Part shown: positions 5,681 to 12,437 of the stretch, one piece after another
Position numbering within the stretch: the stretch's first letter is position 1
Layout: each line of letters opens with the position of its first letter
From: JBEKHI01 sp050012355
GTDB taxonomy: Bacteria; Actinomycetota; Actinomycetes; Streptosporangiales; Streptosporangiaceae
DNA: 13,266 nucleotides
Assembly (NCBI GenBank): GCA_050012355.1
Contig: JBEKHI010000228.1
Span: forward strand, 1 to 13,266
Reading direction: 5' to 3'
The notes under the pieces: model-generated
Seen by the model: the letters and a program-made list of their open reading frames with translations, nothing else
The model's database searches: none
What the model was told of the DNA's origin: nothing
Position numbers and translations under genes: made by a program

Positions 5681-7084
5681 ATGGCACTTGCTGAGGTTTT
5701 CGAGGCGATCGCTGGCCCGGACGCACCGGTTGAGTTCCGGGCCTACGACGGATCCACTGCTGGGGCACCCGGCTCACCGGTGCGGATCACCGTGAAGTCG
5801 CCAGTCGCGGTGGCCTATCTCGCGCAGGCTCCGGGTGCGCTCGGTCTCGCGCGGGCGTACGTGTCCGGGCATCTCGATGTCGACGGCGACATGTACATCG
5901 CGCTATCCCGGCTATCCAAGGCGCAGGAGACGAACGTCAGCCTCGCCGACAAGCTCAAGCTGCTGCAGGCGCTCGGCGGCCCGAAGGTGCTGCTACCGCG
6001 GATCTCGCCGCCGCCGCAGGAGGTGCGGGTCAACCGCCGCCTGCTCGACGGGGTGCGCCACTCCAAGGGCCGGGACGCCAACGCCATCTCGCATCACTAT
6101 GACGTGTCCAACACCTTCTACGAGTGGGTGCTCGGGCCGTCGATGGCCTACACCTGCGCGTGCTACCCGTTCGAGGACGCGACGCTCGAGCAGGCCCAGT
6201 ACACCAAGTTCGACCTGGTGGCGCGCAAGCTCGCGCTCAAGCCTGGCATGCGGCTGCTCGATGTGGGCTGCGGCTGGGGCGGCATGGTCATGCACGCGGC
6301 TCGTGAGTACGGCGTCAAGGCGCTCGGGGTCACCCTTTCCGAGCAGCAGGCCCTCTGGGCGCAGAACGCGATCAAGGAAGCCGGCCTCGAAGACCTCGCC
6401 GAGGTCCGTCACTCGGACTACCGGGACGTGACCGAGACCTCGTTCGACGCGGTGAGCTCCATCGGCCTCACCGAGCACATCGGCAAGAAGAACCTGCCGT
6501 CGTACTTCAGTTTCCTCTACGGCAAGCTGGTCCCAGGCGCCCGTATGCTCAACCACTGCATCACCCGCGCGCACGACAACGACCCGTCGATCAACAAGAG
6601 CGGGTTCATCAACCGCTACGTGTTCCCCGACGGCGAACTCGAGGGCCCCGGTTTCCTGACCTCGCAGATGAACAACGCGGGCTTCGAGATCCGGCACGAG
6701 GAGAACCTGCGGGAGCACTACGCGAAGACGCTGCTCGCCTGGTGCAAGAACCTCGATGACCACTGGGACAAGGCGGTCGCCGAGGTCGGCCAGGGCACGG
6801 CGCGCGTGTGGCGGCTCTATATGGCGGGCTGCGTGCTCGGCTTCGAGAGGAACGTCGTGCAGTTGCACCAGGTGCTCGGCGTCAAGCTTCGCGATGGGTA
6901 CAAGGCGAGCATGCCGCTGCGCCCGGAGTGGGAGCCGGCACGCATCACCTCTAGCTCGGCTGAGTTAGCGCACCGGCTGCGAACAGAGCCGCCCGCGCGG
7001 CCGCGACCGACGCGGGCACCCGAGGATCCGGCGTCTCCACGACGGGCCCGGGTGCCGCGCCGGCGAGTTCGGCGGGCGCGATGA
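5681..7084 (+). CDS. tmsB: S-adenosylmethionine-dependent fatty acid methyltransferase, CFA synthase family (TmsB/BfaB/UfaA1 type)
   Basis: A 467-residue member of the cyclopropane fatty acid synthase family. Visible are the CFA N-terminal lipid-binding region (1-115), HHYDVSNTFYEWVLGPSMAYTCACYPF (138-164, with the conserved Cys), the SAM site LLDVGCGWGG (192-201), LTEHIG with the conserved Glu265, NHCITR (His292) and INKSGFINRYVFPDGEL with the conserved Tyr. These Cys, Glu, His and Tyr residues correspond to the bicarbonate-binding active site of CFA synthase. Next to tmsA the expected reaction is methylene transfer to the double bond of oleoyl chains in phospholipids, giving a 10-methylene product. 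The ribosome binding site GGAAGG overlaps the tmsA stop, with 6 bases to the ATG. Family-like sequence ends near residue 420 (RPEWEPA); residues 424-467 form an Arg/Pro-rich tail encoded antisense to the convergent gene and are atypical. Confidence 0.88.
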   Translation: MALAEVFEAIAGPDAPVEFRAYDGSTAGAPGSPVRITVKSPVAVAYLAQAPGALGLARAYVSGHLDVDGDMYIALSRLSKAQETNVSLADKLKLLQALGGPKVLLPRISPPPQEVRVNRRLLDGVRHSKGRDANAISHHYDVSNTFYEWVLGPSMAYTCACYPFEDATLEQAQYTKFDLVARKLALKPGMRLLDVGCGWGGMVMHAAREYGVKALGVTLSEQQALWAQNAIKEAGLEDLAEVRHSDYRDVTETSFDAVSSIGLTEHIGKKNLPSYFSFLYGKLVPGARMLNHCITRAHDNDPSINKSGFINRYVFPDGELEGPGFLTSQMNNAGFEIRHEENLREHYAKTLLAWCKNLDDHWDKAVAEVGQGTARVWRLYMAGCVLGFERNVVQLHQVLGVKLRDGYKASMPLRPEWEPARITSSSAELAHRLRTEPPARPRPTRAPEDPASPRRARVPRRRVRRAR

Positions 7085-9338
7085 GCAGGTCAGCGGTGGT
7101 CGCCGCCAGCGCGTCCGCGAGCCGGTTCGGCGTGGCCAGGTGCGCGCCGATCAACCCGGCCAGGTCATCTTCGGGGGTCAGTTCCCGTCCCCACGTCGCG
7201 GAGATGACCCGCCGTCGGGGCGGGCGAAACCGGACCGCCGTCGCCGCGTCTCGCATCGCCGGCGCCAGCTCCGTAGCCGCGGTTCCAATATGGACAGAAC
7301 GAAGATGCCTAGTCCCAGCGCGATCCATCATCTCCCTGATAGCGGGAACGGGTCCCGCGATCAGCCGCTGATGTTCTCCCTCGGTTGAGGTGACCACCAG
7401 CCGCGTTCCCTCGATGAGTTCCTTGGTCATCTCCTTGGTGGCCTCGAGACGAGCGAACGCGATGTCGCGCGGCGCGGCGCGCAGCACCTCGGCGCGCCGG
7501 GCGATCAGGAAGGCCGCGTCGGCCATCGTGAGGCAATCCGCCCAGGCCAGCGCGACGATCTCGCCGATGCCGTAGCCGACCACGGCCGCTGGGGTGACCT
7601 TCGCGTGGTCCAGCCACGTCAGGGCCGCGCGGCAGGCGGCGAACGCTGCGGCGTGCTGCACCGCGGTCTCGGCCAGACCGGATAGCAGCAGGGCGACGCG
7701 GCCAGTCGCGTTCTCGGAGAGGAACAAGCCGGGTTCCGCGCGAGTCGTGCCGAGCGCGGCCGCGCGCGTGAGGTCGGCGGCGCGCTGCGCGCGAGCCGCG
7801 AGTTGCGGGGGATCCTCGGCGAGAATCGCGACCCGTAGCGGCCCGATCGCTTTCGTGCTCGCTTCGTCGGCGGCGAGCTGCTGGGCGAACTCGTGCAGGT
7901 CAGTGCTTGACAGCCGGGACGCCATGATGGCGATCGTGTCCAGGGCGGAGGCCAGATCGGCCCGGTCGGTCCCGTGCAACGCGACCACGACCGGTGGCTT
8001 CGGCACCACCGGAGCCTGCCGGGCTGCCGGTGCGCCGCGCTCCGCGCGGTCCGGTGCGTGGCCTGGCCCCAGCGATGGCCCATCGCTGGGGTTATGGCGC
8101 CAGCGATGGCCCATCGCTGGGGGTGCGGACGGCGCGGGTGGCGGTGCCGGTGCGGGTGGCGGTGCGGTCGGCGAGTGCCACACTGAGGGCGGGCGCTGGG
8201 CGGCGAGCTGAGGCGGCTCGGCCGGGTCCCGCGGGCGCGGCACCAGGTCAGCAGCCGGGTTATCCTCTCCCTCTGCCCGGGTGGCCGGTGCGGACCGGCG
8301 GCGTCGGCCAGCCTGGCGTTCCGCTTCCCGGCGCAGGACCACGTGGACGGGACCCCCCGCCCGCATCGCGCTGACCGCCGCGACCCGGGGGCCATCTCCT
8401 GGCCACGGCGCCGCGTGCTCCGGCAGCCAGAACGGAGTCGTCTCCTTCTCCAGTAGATGGTGCGGCTGCTGGCAGGCCGCCATCGGCGGGATAACGCCGC
8501 TGGTCATCGCGAGCACGGTCTTGATCAGGCCGGCGGCGCCCGCCGCTGCCCGGGTGTCCCCGATGCAAGCCGAGATGGCGCCGAGCGCGCAGCTTCGCGA
8601 TGCCACGGCGGCTGAGAAGACCTCAAGGAGCAAGGAGAGTTCGGCCTGATCACCGGCGGCGTTCGCGGCGCCGTGGCCCTCGACGTACTGGACGAGTCCG
8701 GGGGACAGCCCCGCCCGGTGGTAGGCGTCGCGGATCGAGTCGGCGGGATCGCCCGCTTCGGATGGGCCGGCTGGCTGGGATGCGTACCAGGCCGGCAGCT
8801 CCGCGTAGACCTCGAGTCCCAGGGCGCGGGCGGCCGTCGTCAGCATGAGCGCGAGCACCCCGCAGCCCTCGCCGGGCAGCGAACCCGTCGGGCGCGCGTC
8901 ATACGGACGTACCTCGTCCGGGATGCTCGTCTCGTTGTGCCGGTGGAACTCCAGCCAATCCGGATCGATACCCCGGCTGACCCCGCCCGCCAGGACGATG
9001 TCGTACTCGCCGCGCACGAGTTCATCGCAGGCCGACGCGACCGCGCGCAGCGAGCACCCGGAGTTGCGCGCTATCAGCTTTCCGACTCGCAACCCGGTGG
9101 CGTGCGAGCCGATCTCCTCGAGTGCCCGGGCCGCGGTCCGTTCGACGAGCACCGGTTCCGCGTCGGCGTCGGCCGGGTCGATGATAAGTGCCGCGCGTAC
9201 CCCGGCGGCGCTTGCTACCGGGCGGAACATATGGCTGCCGCTCGCGACGAGGTCATGGAATCCGGCCGGATCGCTGGCGCCGGGAAACTCCAGCGCCATA
9301 CCGACGATCGCTACTGTCAAAACCCGCGAATCGCCCAT
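6951..9338 (-). CDS. Degenerate ketosynthase-acyltransferase (type I PKS-like) protein, probably catalytically inactive
   Basis: A 795-residue protein with an N-terminal ketosynthase-like part (about 5-337), a Pro/Ala/Arg linker (338-450) and an acyltransferase-like part (about 545-760). KS landmarks: VAIVGMALEFPGASDPAGF, IVLAGGVSRGIDPDWL, RPYDARPTGSLPGEGCGVLAL, VEGHGAAN, AAAGAAGLIK, GVIPP and GGPVHVVLRRE. About 70 residues normally found between the start and the active-site Cys are missing. The usual TACSSSL reads NSGCSL, with Ser93 at the Cys position in an ungapped alignment. The first catalytic His is kept (His222); the KTNIGH motif reads SACIGD. In the AT part GHSxG is GYGIG (no nucleophilic Ser), and the later catalytic His is Ala687. 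No ACP is seen. ATG 9338 follows a good promoter and precedes GDSRVLTVAIVGMA; an upstream frame to 9482 would include that promoter. The intact frame suggests a pseudoenzyme or a recent pseudogene. Confidence 0.75.
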   Translation of the reverse strand: MGDSRVLTVAIVGMALEFPGASDPAGFHDLVASGSHMFRPVASAAGVRAALIIDPADADAEPVLVERTAARALEEIGSHATGLRVGKLIARNSGCSLRAVASACDELVRGEYDIVLAGGVSRGIDPDWLEFHRHNETSIPDEVRPYDARPTGSLPGEGCGVLALMLTTAARALGLEVYAELPAWYASQPAGPSEAGDPADSIRDAYHRAGLSPGLVQYVEGHGAANAAGDQAELSLLLEVFSAAVASRSCALGAISACIGDTRAAAGAAGLIKTVLAMTSGVIPPMAACQQPHHLLEKETTPFWLPEHAAPWPGDGPRVAAVSAMRAGGPVHVVLRREAERQAGRRRRSAPATRAEGEDNPAADLVPRPRDPAEPPQLAAQRPPSVWHSPTAPPPAPAPPPAPSAPPAMGHRWRHNPSDGPSLGPGHAPDRAERGAPAARQAPVVPKPPVVVALHGTDRADLASALDTIAIMASRLSSTDLHEFAQQLAADEASTKAIGPLRVAILAEDPPQLAARAQRAADLTRAAALGTTRAEPGLFLSENATGRVALLLSGLAETAVQHAAAFAACRAALTWLDHAKVTPAAVVGYGIGEIVALAWADCLTMADAAFLIARRAEVLRAAPRDIAFARLEATKEMTKELIEGTRLVVTSTEGEHQRLIAGPVPAIREMMDRAGTRHLRSVHIGTAATELAPAMRDAATAVRFRPPRRRVISATWGRELTPEDDLAGLIGAHLATPNRLADALAATTADLLIAPAELAGAAPGPVVETPDPRVPASVAAARAALFAAGALTQPS
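8068..8121. repeat. Palindrome pair B (31-bp centre-to-centre), within a coding region
   Basis: The unit at 8068-8090 is identical over all 23 bases to the first unit of the pair near 1055, including the central C in the same orientation. The second (8099-8121) matches 22 of 23. The centres, 8079 and 8110, are again 31 bp apart with an 8-base gap. On the minus strand the pair is read in frame as AMGHRWRHNPSDGPSLG, in the proline-rich linker between the KS-like and AT-like parts. Confidence 0.85.
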
Positions 9339-9434
9339 TGCTCTTCGATGCCCCCGCGAGATTATTTTCCGATGGCCGGTGCGCAGGATGGCGTCCCTGG
9401 CGAATGAGCGTCCGCGCCGCGAACGCAAACTCCG

Positions 9435-9464
9435 ACTGTATGAGCTTTCATTTAGCACGGTCAA
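9435..9464 (-). promoter_or_regulatory. Promoter of the KS-AT gene
   Basis: Read on the minus strand, TTGACC (9464-9459) and TACAGT (9440-9435) are separated by 18 bases, a good fit to the housekeeping-sigma consensus. Transcription should start near 9428, leaving about 90 bases of untranslated leader before the ATG at 9338. Confidence 0.5.
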
Positions 9465-9529
9465 GGGCTTTGGAATATTCACTCAGCCGGTGAAGCCAAC
9501 GGTCACGGCCGCCGACGCTGCCCTGTTCA

Positions 9530-9581
9530 TGGTGAGTGCGGCACTGGCCGCACTCTTTGCTGGGTAGTGCCGCACCCACCA
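9530..9581. repeat. Dispersed hairpin repeat, copy R2
   Basis: A 16-base inverted repeat with one mismatch, TGGTGAGTGCGGCACT (9530-9545) and AGTGCCGCACCCACCA (9566-9581), has a 20-base loop. An alternative 9-bp hairpin, GAGTGCGGC with GCCGCACTC (9534-9555), shares the left arm. The centre CACTCTTTGCTGG and the flanking GTGC-GCA blocks match R1 near 2589 in the same orientation. Confidence 0.7.
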
Positions 9582-9754
9582 TAATCGGGTGCGTCGGATT
9601 CCGCATCCAAACGCCCGCAAATCTCCCTAAGTGACGCGCCGGTAGGTAATTAAATTCCCTGCTCAGTAAAGGGGCTATCCGGTAATTGTGCACGCGGAGA
9701 ACATAAGTCACACGGGCAACGGGCGCCTAGCTGTTGGCGAGGCCGCGAAACCCG

Positions 9755-9784
9755 TGGTCGGGGAGACCGCCGATCAGGTATCCT
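9755..9784 (+). promoter_or_regulatory. Probable leaderless promoter of the leuS leader
   Basis: TATCCT (9779-9784) ends 6 bases before the ATG of the leader peptide, so the transcript should start at about that ATG. The -35, TGGTCG at 9755-9760 with an 18-base spacer, is a partial match only. Confidence 0.4.
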
Positions 9785-9790
9785 CGCGTC

Positions 9791-9820
9791 ATGCGTCCCG
9801 TCCGGCTGCTCCTTACCTAG
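9791..9820 (+). CDS. Putative leucine leader peptide of leuS (MRPVRLLLT)
   Basis: The nine-codon frame ATG-CGT-CCC-GTC-CGG-CTG-CTC-CTT-ACC-TAG encodes MRPVRLLLT with three consecutive leucine codons, all different. It lies 163 bases upstream of the leuS ATG and 63 bases before an intrinsic terminator hairpin. That arrangement is the classical architecture of amino-acid attenuators, in which ribosome stalling at codons for the scarce amino acid controls terminator formation. Translation is probably leaderless, because a -10 hexamer sits 6 bases before the ATG and there is no good Shine-Dalgarno sequence. The role is inferred from position, codon content and the terminator; no homologue is claimed. 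Confidence 0.6.
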   Translation: MRPVRLLLT

Positions 9821-9886
9821 CCGCGCCGACCGGATCCGCCGCCCGCGATCAGCTGGGCAGGTGAGTTCCAGTGTCGTCGCGGCTGG
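9817..9886 (+). promoter_or_regulatory. Alternative RNA pairing that competes with the leuS leader terminator
   Basis: CTAGCCGCG (9817-9825), starting at the end of the leader peptide frame, can pair with CGCGGCTGG (9878-9886) over nine positions, one of them a G-U pair. The 3' strand includes the first three bases of the terminator's 5' arm, so the two structures exclude each other. Which state follows ribosome stalling cannot be decided by eye, because a ribosome stalled on the Leu codons would cover 9817-9825. Confidence 0.35.
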
Positions 9887-9910
9887 CCCTCCTGTGCGGG
9901 GGCCATTTTT
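9884..9910 (+). terminator. Intrinsic terminator / attenuator in the leuS leader
   Basis: TGGCCCTC (9884-9891) pairs with GGGGGCCA (9898-9905) over 8 positions (one G-U) around a 6-base loop, followed by five T. A U tract after a GC stem is uncommon in such GC-rich DNA. The hairpin lies 43 bases before the leuS ATG and downstream of its promoter and leader peptide, so it should attenuate leuS transcription. Confidence 0.65.
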
Positions 9911-9953
9911 GTATCTGCAGGCCGGACCGATCGAATGGGTGAGGACGAAAGAG

Positions 9954-12434
9954 ATGAACGCCGACGAGGCGCAGCGCTACGACCCGCGCGAGAACCAGGA
10001 CAAGTGGCAGGCCCGCTGGGCGGAGCTGGACCCGTTCCGTGCGAGCGACGATGAGGCCGACCCGCGGGAGCGGTACTACCTGGCGGACATGTTCCCGTAC
10101 CCGAGCGGTGACCTGCACATGGGTCATGCCGAGGCGTACGCGATCGGCGACGCCATGGCGCGGTTCGCCTTCCTGAACGGCAAGAACGTGCTGCACCCGA
10201 TCGGGTGGGACGCGTTCGGGCTGCCCGCGGAGAACGCCGCGATCCGCGCGGGTAATCACCCCGCCGACTGGACGTACGCGAACATCGAGACTCAGGCGGC
10301 GTCGTTCCGCCGGTATGCCACGAGCTTCGACTGGTCGCGGCGGCTGCAGACGTGCGATCCGGAGTACTACCGCTGGAACCAGTGGCTGTTCCTGCGCTTT
10401 TTCGAGCGCGGGCTGGCCTACCGCAAGGGCGGCTACGTTAACTGGTGTCCCAAGGACCAGACCGTCCTGGCCAACGAGCAGGTGATCGACGGGCGCTGCG
10501 AACGGTGCGGTACCGAGGTCGTCCGCCGGATCCTGACCCAGTGGTACTTCAAGATCACCGAATACGCCGACCGGCTGCTAGCGGACTCGCAGCAGCTGGA
10601 GGGCAAGTGGCCGGAGCGGGTGCTGCTGATGCAGCGCAACTGGATCGGCCGGTCCACCGGCGCGGAGGTCGAGTTCGCGATCGAGGGCCGCACCGAGCCG
10701 GTCACCGTCTTCACCACGCGCCCCGACACGCTGTTCGGCGCCACGTTCTTCGTTGTCGCCGCCGACTCACCGCTAGCGGCCGAACTGGTCGTTCCGGAGC
10801 GACGGGACGAGCTAGACCGGTACCGCGAGCAGGTCACCAAGCTGACCGACATTGAGCGCCAGTCCACCGAGCGCGAGAAGACCGGTGTGTTCCTGGGCGT
10901 GCACGCGATCAACCCGGTGAACGGTGACCGGATCCCGGTGTGGGCCGCCGACTACGTGCTGGCCGACTACGGCACCGGCGCGATCATGGCGGTGCCCGCG
11001 CACGACCAGCGTGACCTGGACTTCGCGCGTAAGTTCGGGCTGCCGGTGCGAGTGGTTGTCGAGACGGACCGGCCGGATCCGGCGGAGACCGGTGTTGCCA
11101 CGCCGGGCGACGGGATGCTGGTGAACTCCGGGCCGCTGGACGGGCTGTCCAAGGCGGAGGCCATCGCGAAGATCTGCGAAGTGCTGGCCGCCGAGGGGCG
11201 CGGAAAGAACGCCGTGACCTACCGGCTGCGTGACTGGCTGGTCTCCCGGCAGCGGTTCTGGGGAACCCCGATCCCGATCATCCACTGCCCCTCCTGCGGG
11301 GAAGTGCCGGTTCCCGATGACCAGCTACCGGTTGAACTGCCTGATCTGAGGGGCGCTGATCTGGCGCCGCGCGGAGTGTCTCCGCTGGCGGCGGCCACCG
11401 ACTGGGTTAATGTGCCCTGCCCCAAGTGCGGCGAGGCGGCGAAGCGGGACACCGACACCATGGACACGTTCGTGGACTCGTCGTGGTACGTCCTGCGGTA
11501 TTGCTCGCCGCGTTACGAGGGCGGGCCGTTCGACGTTGACTCGGTTAACCGCTGGATGCCGGTCGACCTGTACGTGGGCGGCGTGGAGCACGCCATCCTG
11601 CACCTGCTGTACGCGCGGTTCGTCACGAAGGTCCTGCTGGACATGGGGATGGTGTCGTTCGGCGAGCCGTTCACCCGCCTGATGAACCAGGGACAAGTGA
11701 TCAACCAGGGCAAGGCCATGTCCAAATCGCTGGGCAATGGCGTGGACCTGGGGCAGCAGATCGAGAAGTACGGTGTGGACGCCATCCGGCTGACCATGAT
11801 CTTCGCGTCGCCGCCCGAGGACGACATCGACTGGGCCGACGTGAACCCGGACGCGATGGTGAAGTTCCTGGGACGGGTGCACCGGATCGCGACGGATGTC
11901 GGCCACGCTGGCACCACGAGCGCGGGAGACGGTGACCTGGCCCTGCGGCGGGCCGCGGCGCACGCCGTTTACGAAGTGACCCGTGAGATGGAGAACCACC
12001 ACCTGAACGTGGCCGTCGCGCGGCTGATGGAACTGGTCACCGCGACGCGGCGGACGATCGACTCGGGTCCGGGGGCGGCTGATCCGGCGGTGCGTGGTGC
12101 GGCGGAATCGCTGGCGATCATGCTGTCGCTGTTCGCGCCTTATGCGGCGGAGGACTGCTGGGAACTGCTGGGCAAGGAGCGTGTCAACCATCTGGTCGCG
12201 CACGCCACCTGGCCGGTCGCGGATCCTGGTCTCCTGGTTCAGGAGTCGGTCACCTGCGTAGTTCAGGTGAACGGAAAGGTCCGCGACCGGCTGGAGGTGT
12301 CGCCCTCGATCACCGAGGACGACCTGCGCGCCCTGGCTCTGGAGACTTCGGGAGCAAGCCGCGCGCTGGACGGGTTGGCCGTCCAGCGCGTGATCGTCCG
12401 GCCGCCGAAGCTGGTCAACATCGTCGCGTCGTAG
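9954..12434 (+). CDS. leuS: Leucyl-tRNA synthetase
   Basis: Class I synthetase that charges tRNA-Leu with leucine in the cytoplasm; 826 residues, a normal bacterial length. Visible are MFPYPSGDLHMGHAEAY with the HIGH-type HMGH (55-58), HPIGWDAFGLPAENAAI, a zinc-binding region NWCPKDQTVLANEQV with CERCG, the CP1 editing domain with TTRPDTLFGATF and GTGAIMAVPAHDQRD (Asp that discriminates against other amino acids), RDWLVSRQRFWGTPIPI, two CxxC pairs (CPSCG, CPKCG), DTFVDSSWYVLRY, and the KMSKS loop as AMSKS (588-592). The C-terminal anticodon-binding domain ends with VNGKVRDRLEV. I chose ATG 9954: GAGGA lies 8 bases upstream and the protein begins with the family-like RYDPRENQDKW. A GTG at 9861 in the same frame would place the leader terminator inside the gene. 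The stop is 3 bases from that of convergent lexA. Confidence 0.96.
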   Translation: MNADEAQRYDPRENQDKWQARWAELDPFRASDDEADPRERYYLADMFPYPSGDLHMGHAEAYAIGDAMARFAFLNGKNVLHPIGWDAFGLPAENAAIRAGNHPADWTYANIETQAASFRRYATSFDWSRRLQTCDPEYYRWNQWLFLRFFERGLAYRKGGYVNWCPKDQTVLANEQVIDGRCERCGTEVVRRILTQWYFKITEYADRLLADSQQLEGKWPERVLLMQRNWIGRSTGAEVEFAIEGRTEPVTVFTTRPDTLFGATFFVVAADSPLAAELVVPERRDELDRYREQVTKLTDIERQSTEREKTGVFLGVHAINPVNGDRIPVWAADYVLADYGTGAIMAVPAHDQRDLDFARKFGLPVRVVVETDRPDPAETGVATPGDGMLVNSGPLDGLSKAEAIAKICEVLAAEGRGKNAVTYRLRDWLVSRQRFWGTPIPIIHCPSCGEVPVPDDQLPVELPDLRGADLAPRGVSPLAAATDWVNVPCPKCGEAAKRDTDTMDTFVDSSWYVLRYCSPRYEGGPFDVDSVNRWMPVDLYVGGVEHAILHLLYARFVTKVLLDMGMVSFGEPFTRLMNQGQVINQGKAMSKSLGNGVDLGQQIEKYGVDAIRLTMIFASPPEDDIDWADVNPDAMVKFLGRVHRIATDVGHAGTTSAGDGDLALRRAAAHAVYEVTREMENHHLNVAVARLMELVTATRRTIDSGPGAADPAVRGAAESLAIMLSLFAPYAAEDCWELLGKERVNHLVAHATWPVADPGLLVQESVTCVVQVNGKVRDRLEVSPSITEDDLRALALETSGASRALDGLAVQRVIVRPPKLVNIVAS

Positions 12435-12437
12435 CTG

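Larger units (their letters stand above)
9339..9790. other. Divergent intergenic region between the KS-AT gene and the leuS leader
   Basis: No gene is seen in these 452 bases. They hold, from left to right, the presumed 5' untranslated region and promoter of the minus-strand KS-AT gene, the R2 hairpin repeat, an A/T-richer stretch (about 9620-9715) of unknown role, and the promoter of the leuS leader. I found no tRNA or known riboswitch pattern. Confidence 0.6.

Noticed and set aside
8122..8172. GGTGCGGGTGGC-like tandem repeat as an independent repeat element
   Set aside because: It encodes the Pro/Ala-rich linker of the KS-AT protein and is explained by low-complexity coding.
9339..9482. 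Longer start at 9482 for the KS-AT protein
   Set aside because: The extra 48 codons contain the predicted promoter and encode a basic, non-conserved stretch ahead of the KS start.
9791..9953. T-box riboswitch upstream of leuS
   Set aside because: The conserved T-box sequence (TGGNACCGCG type) is absent; a short Leu-rich leader frame with a terminator fits better.
11325..12203. A 292-codon minus-strand frame across leuS
   Set aside because: It is a shadow of the leuS coding sequence with an Arg/His-rich translation and no domain.
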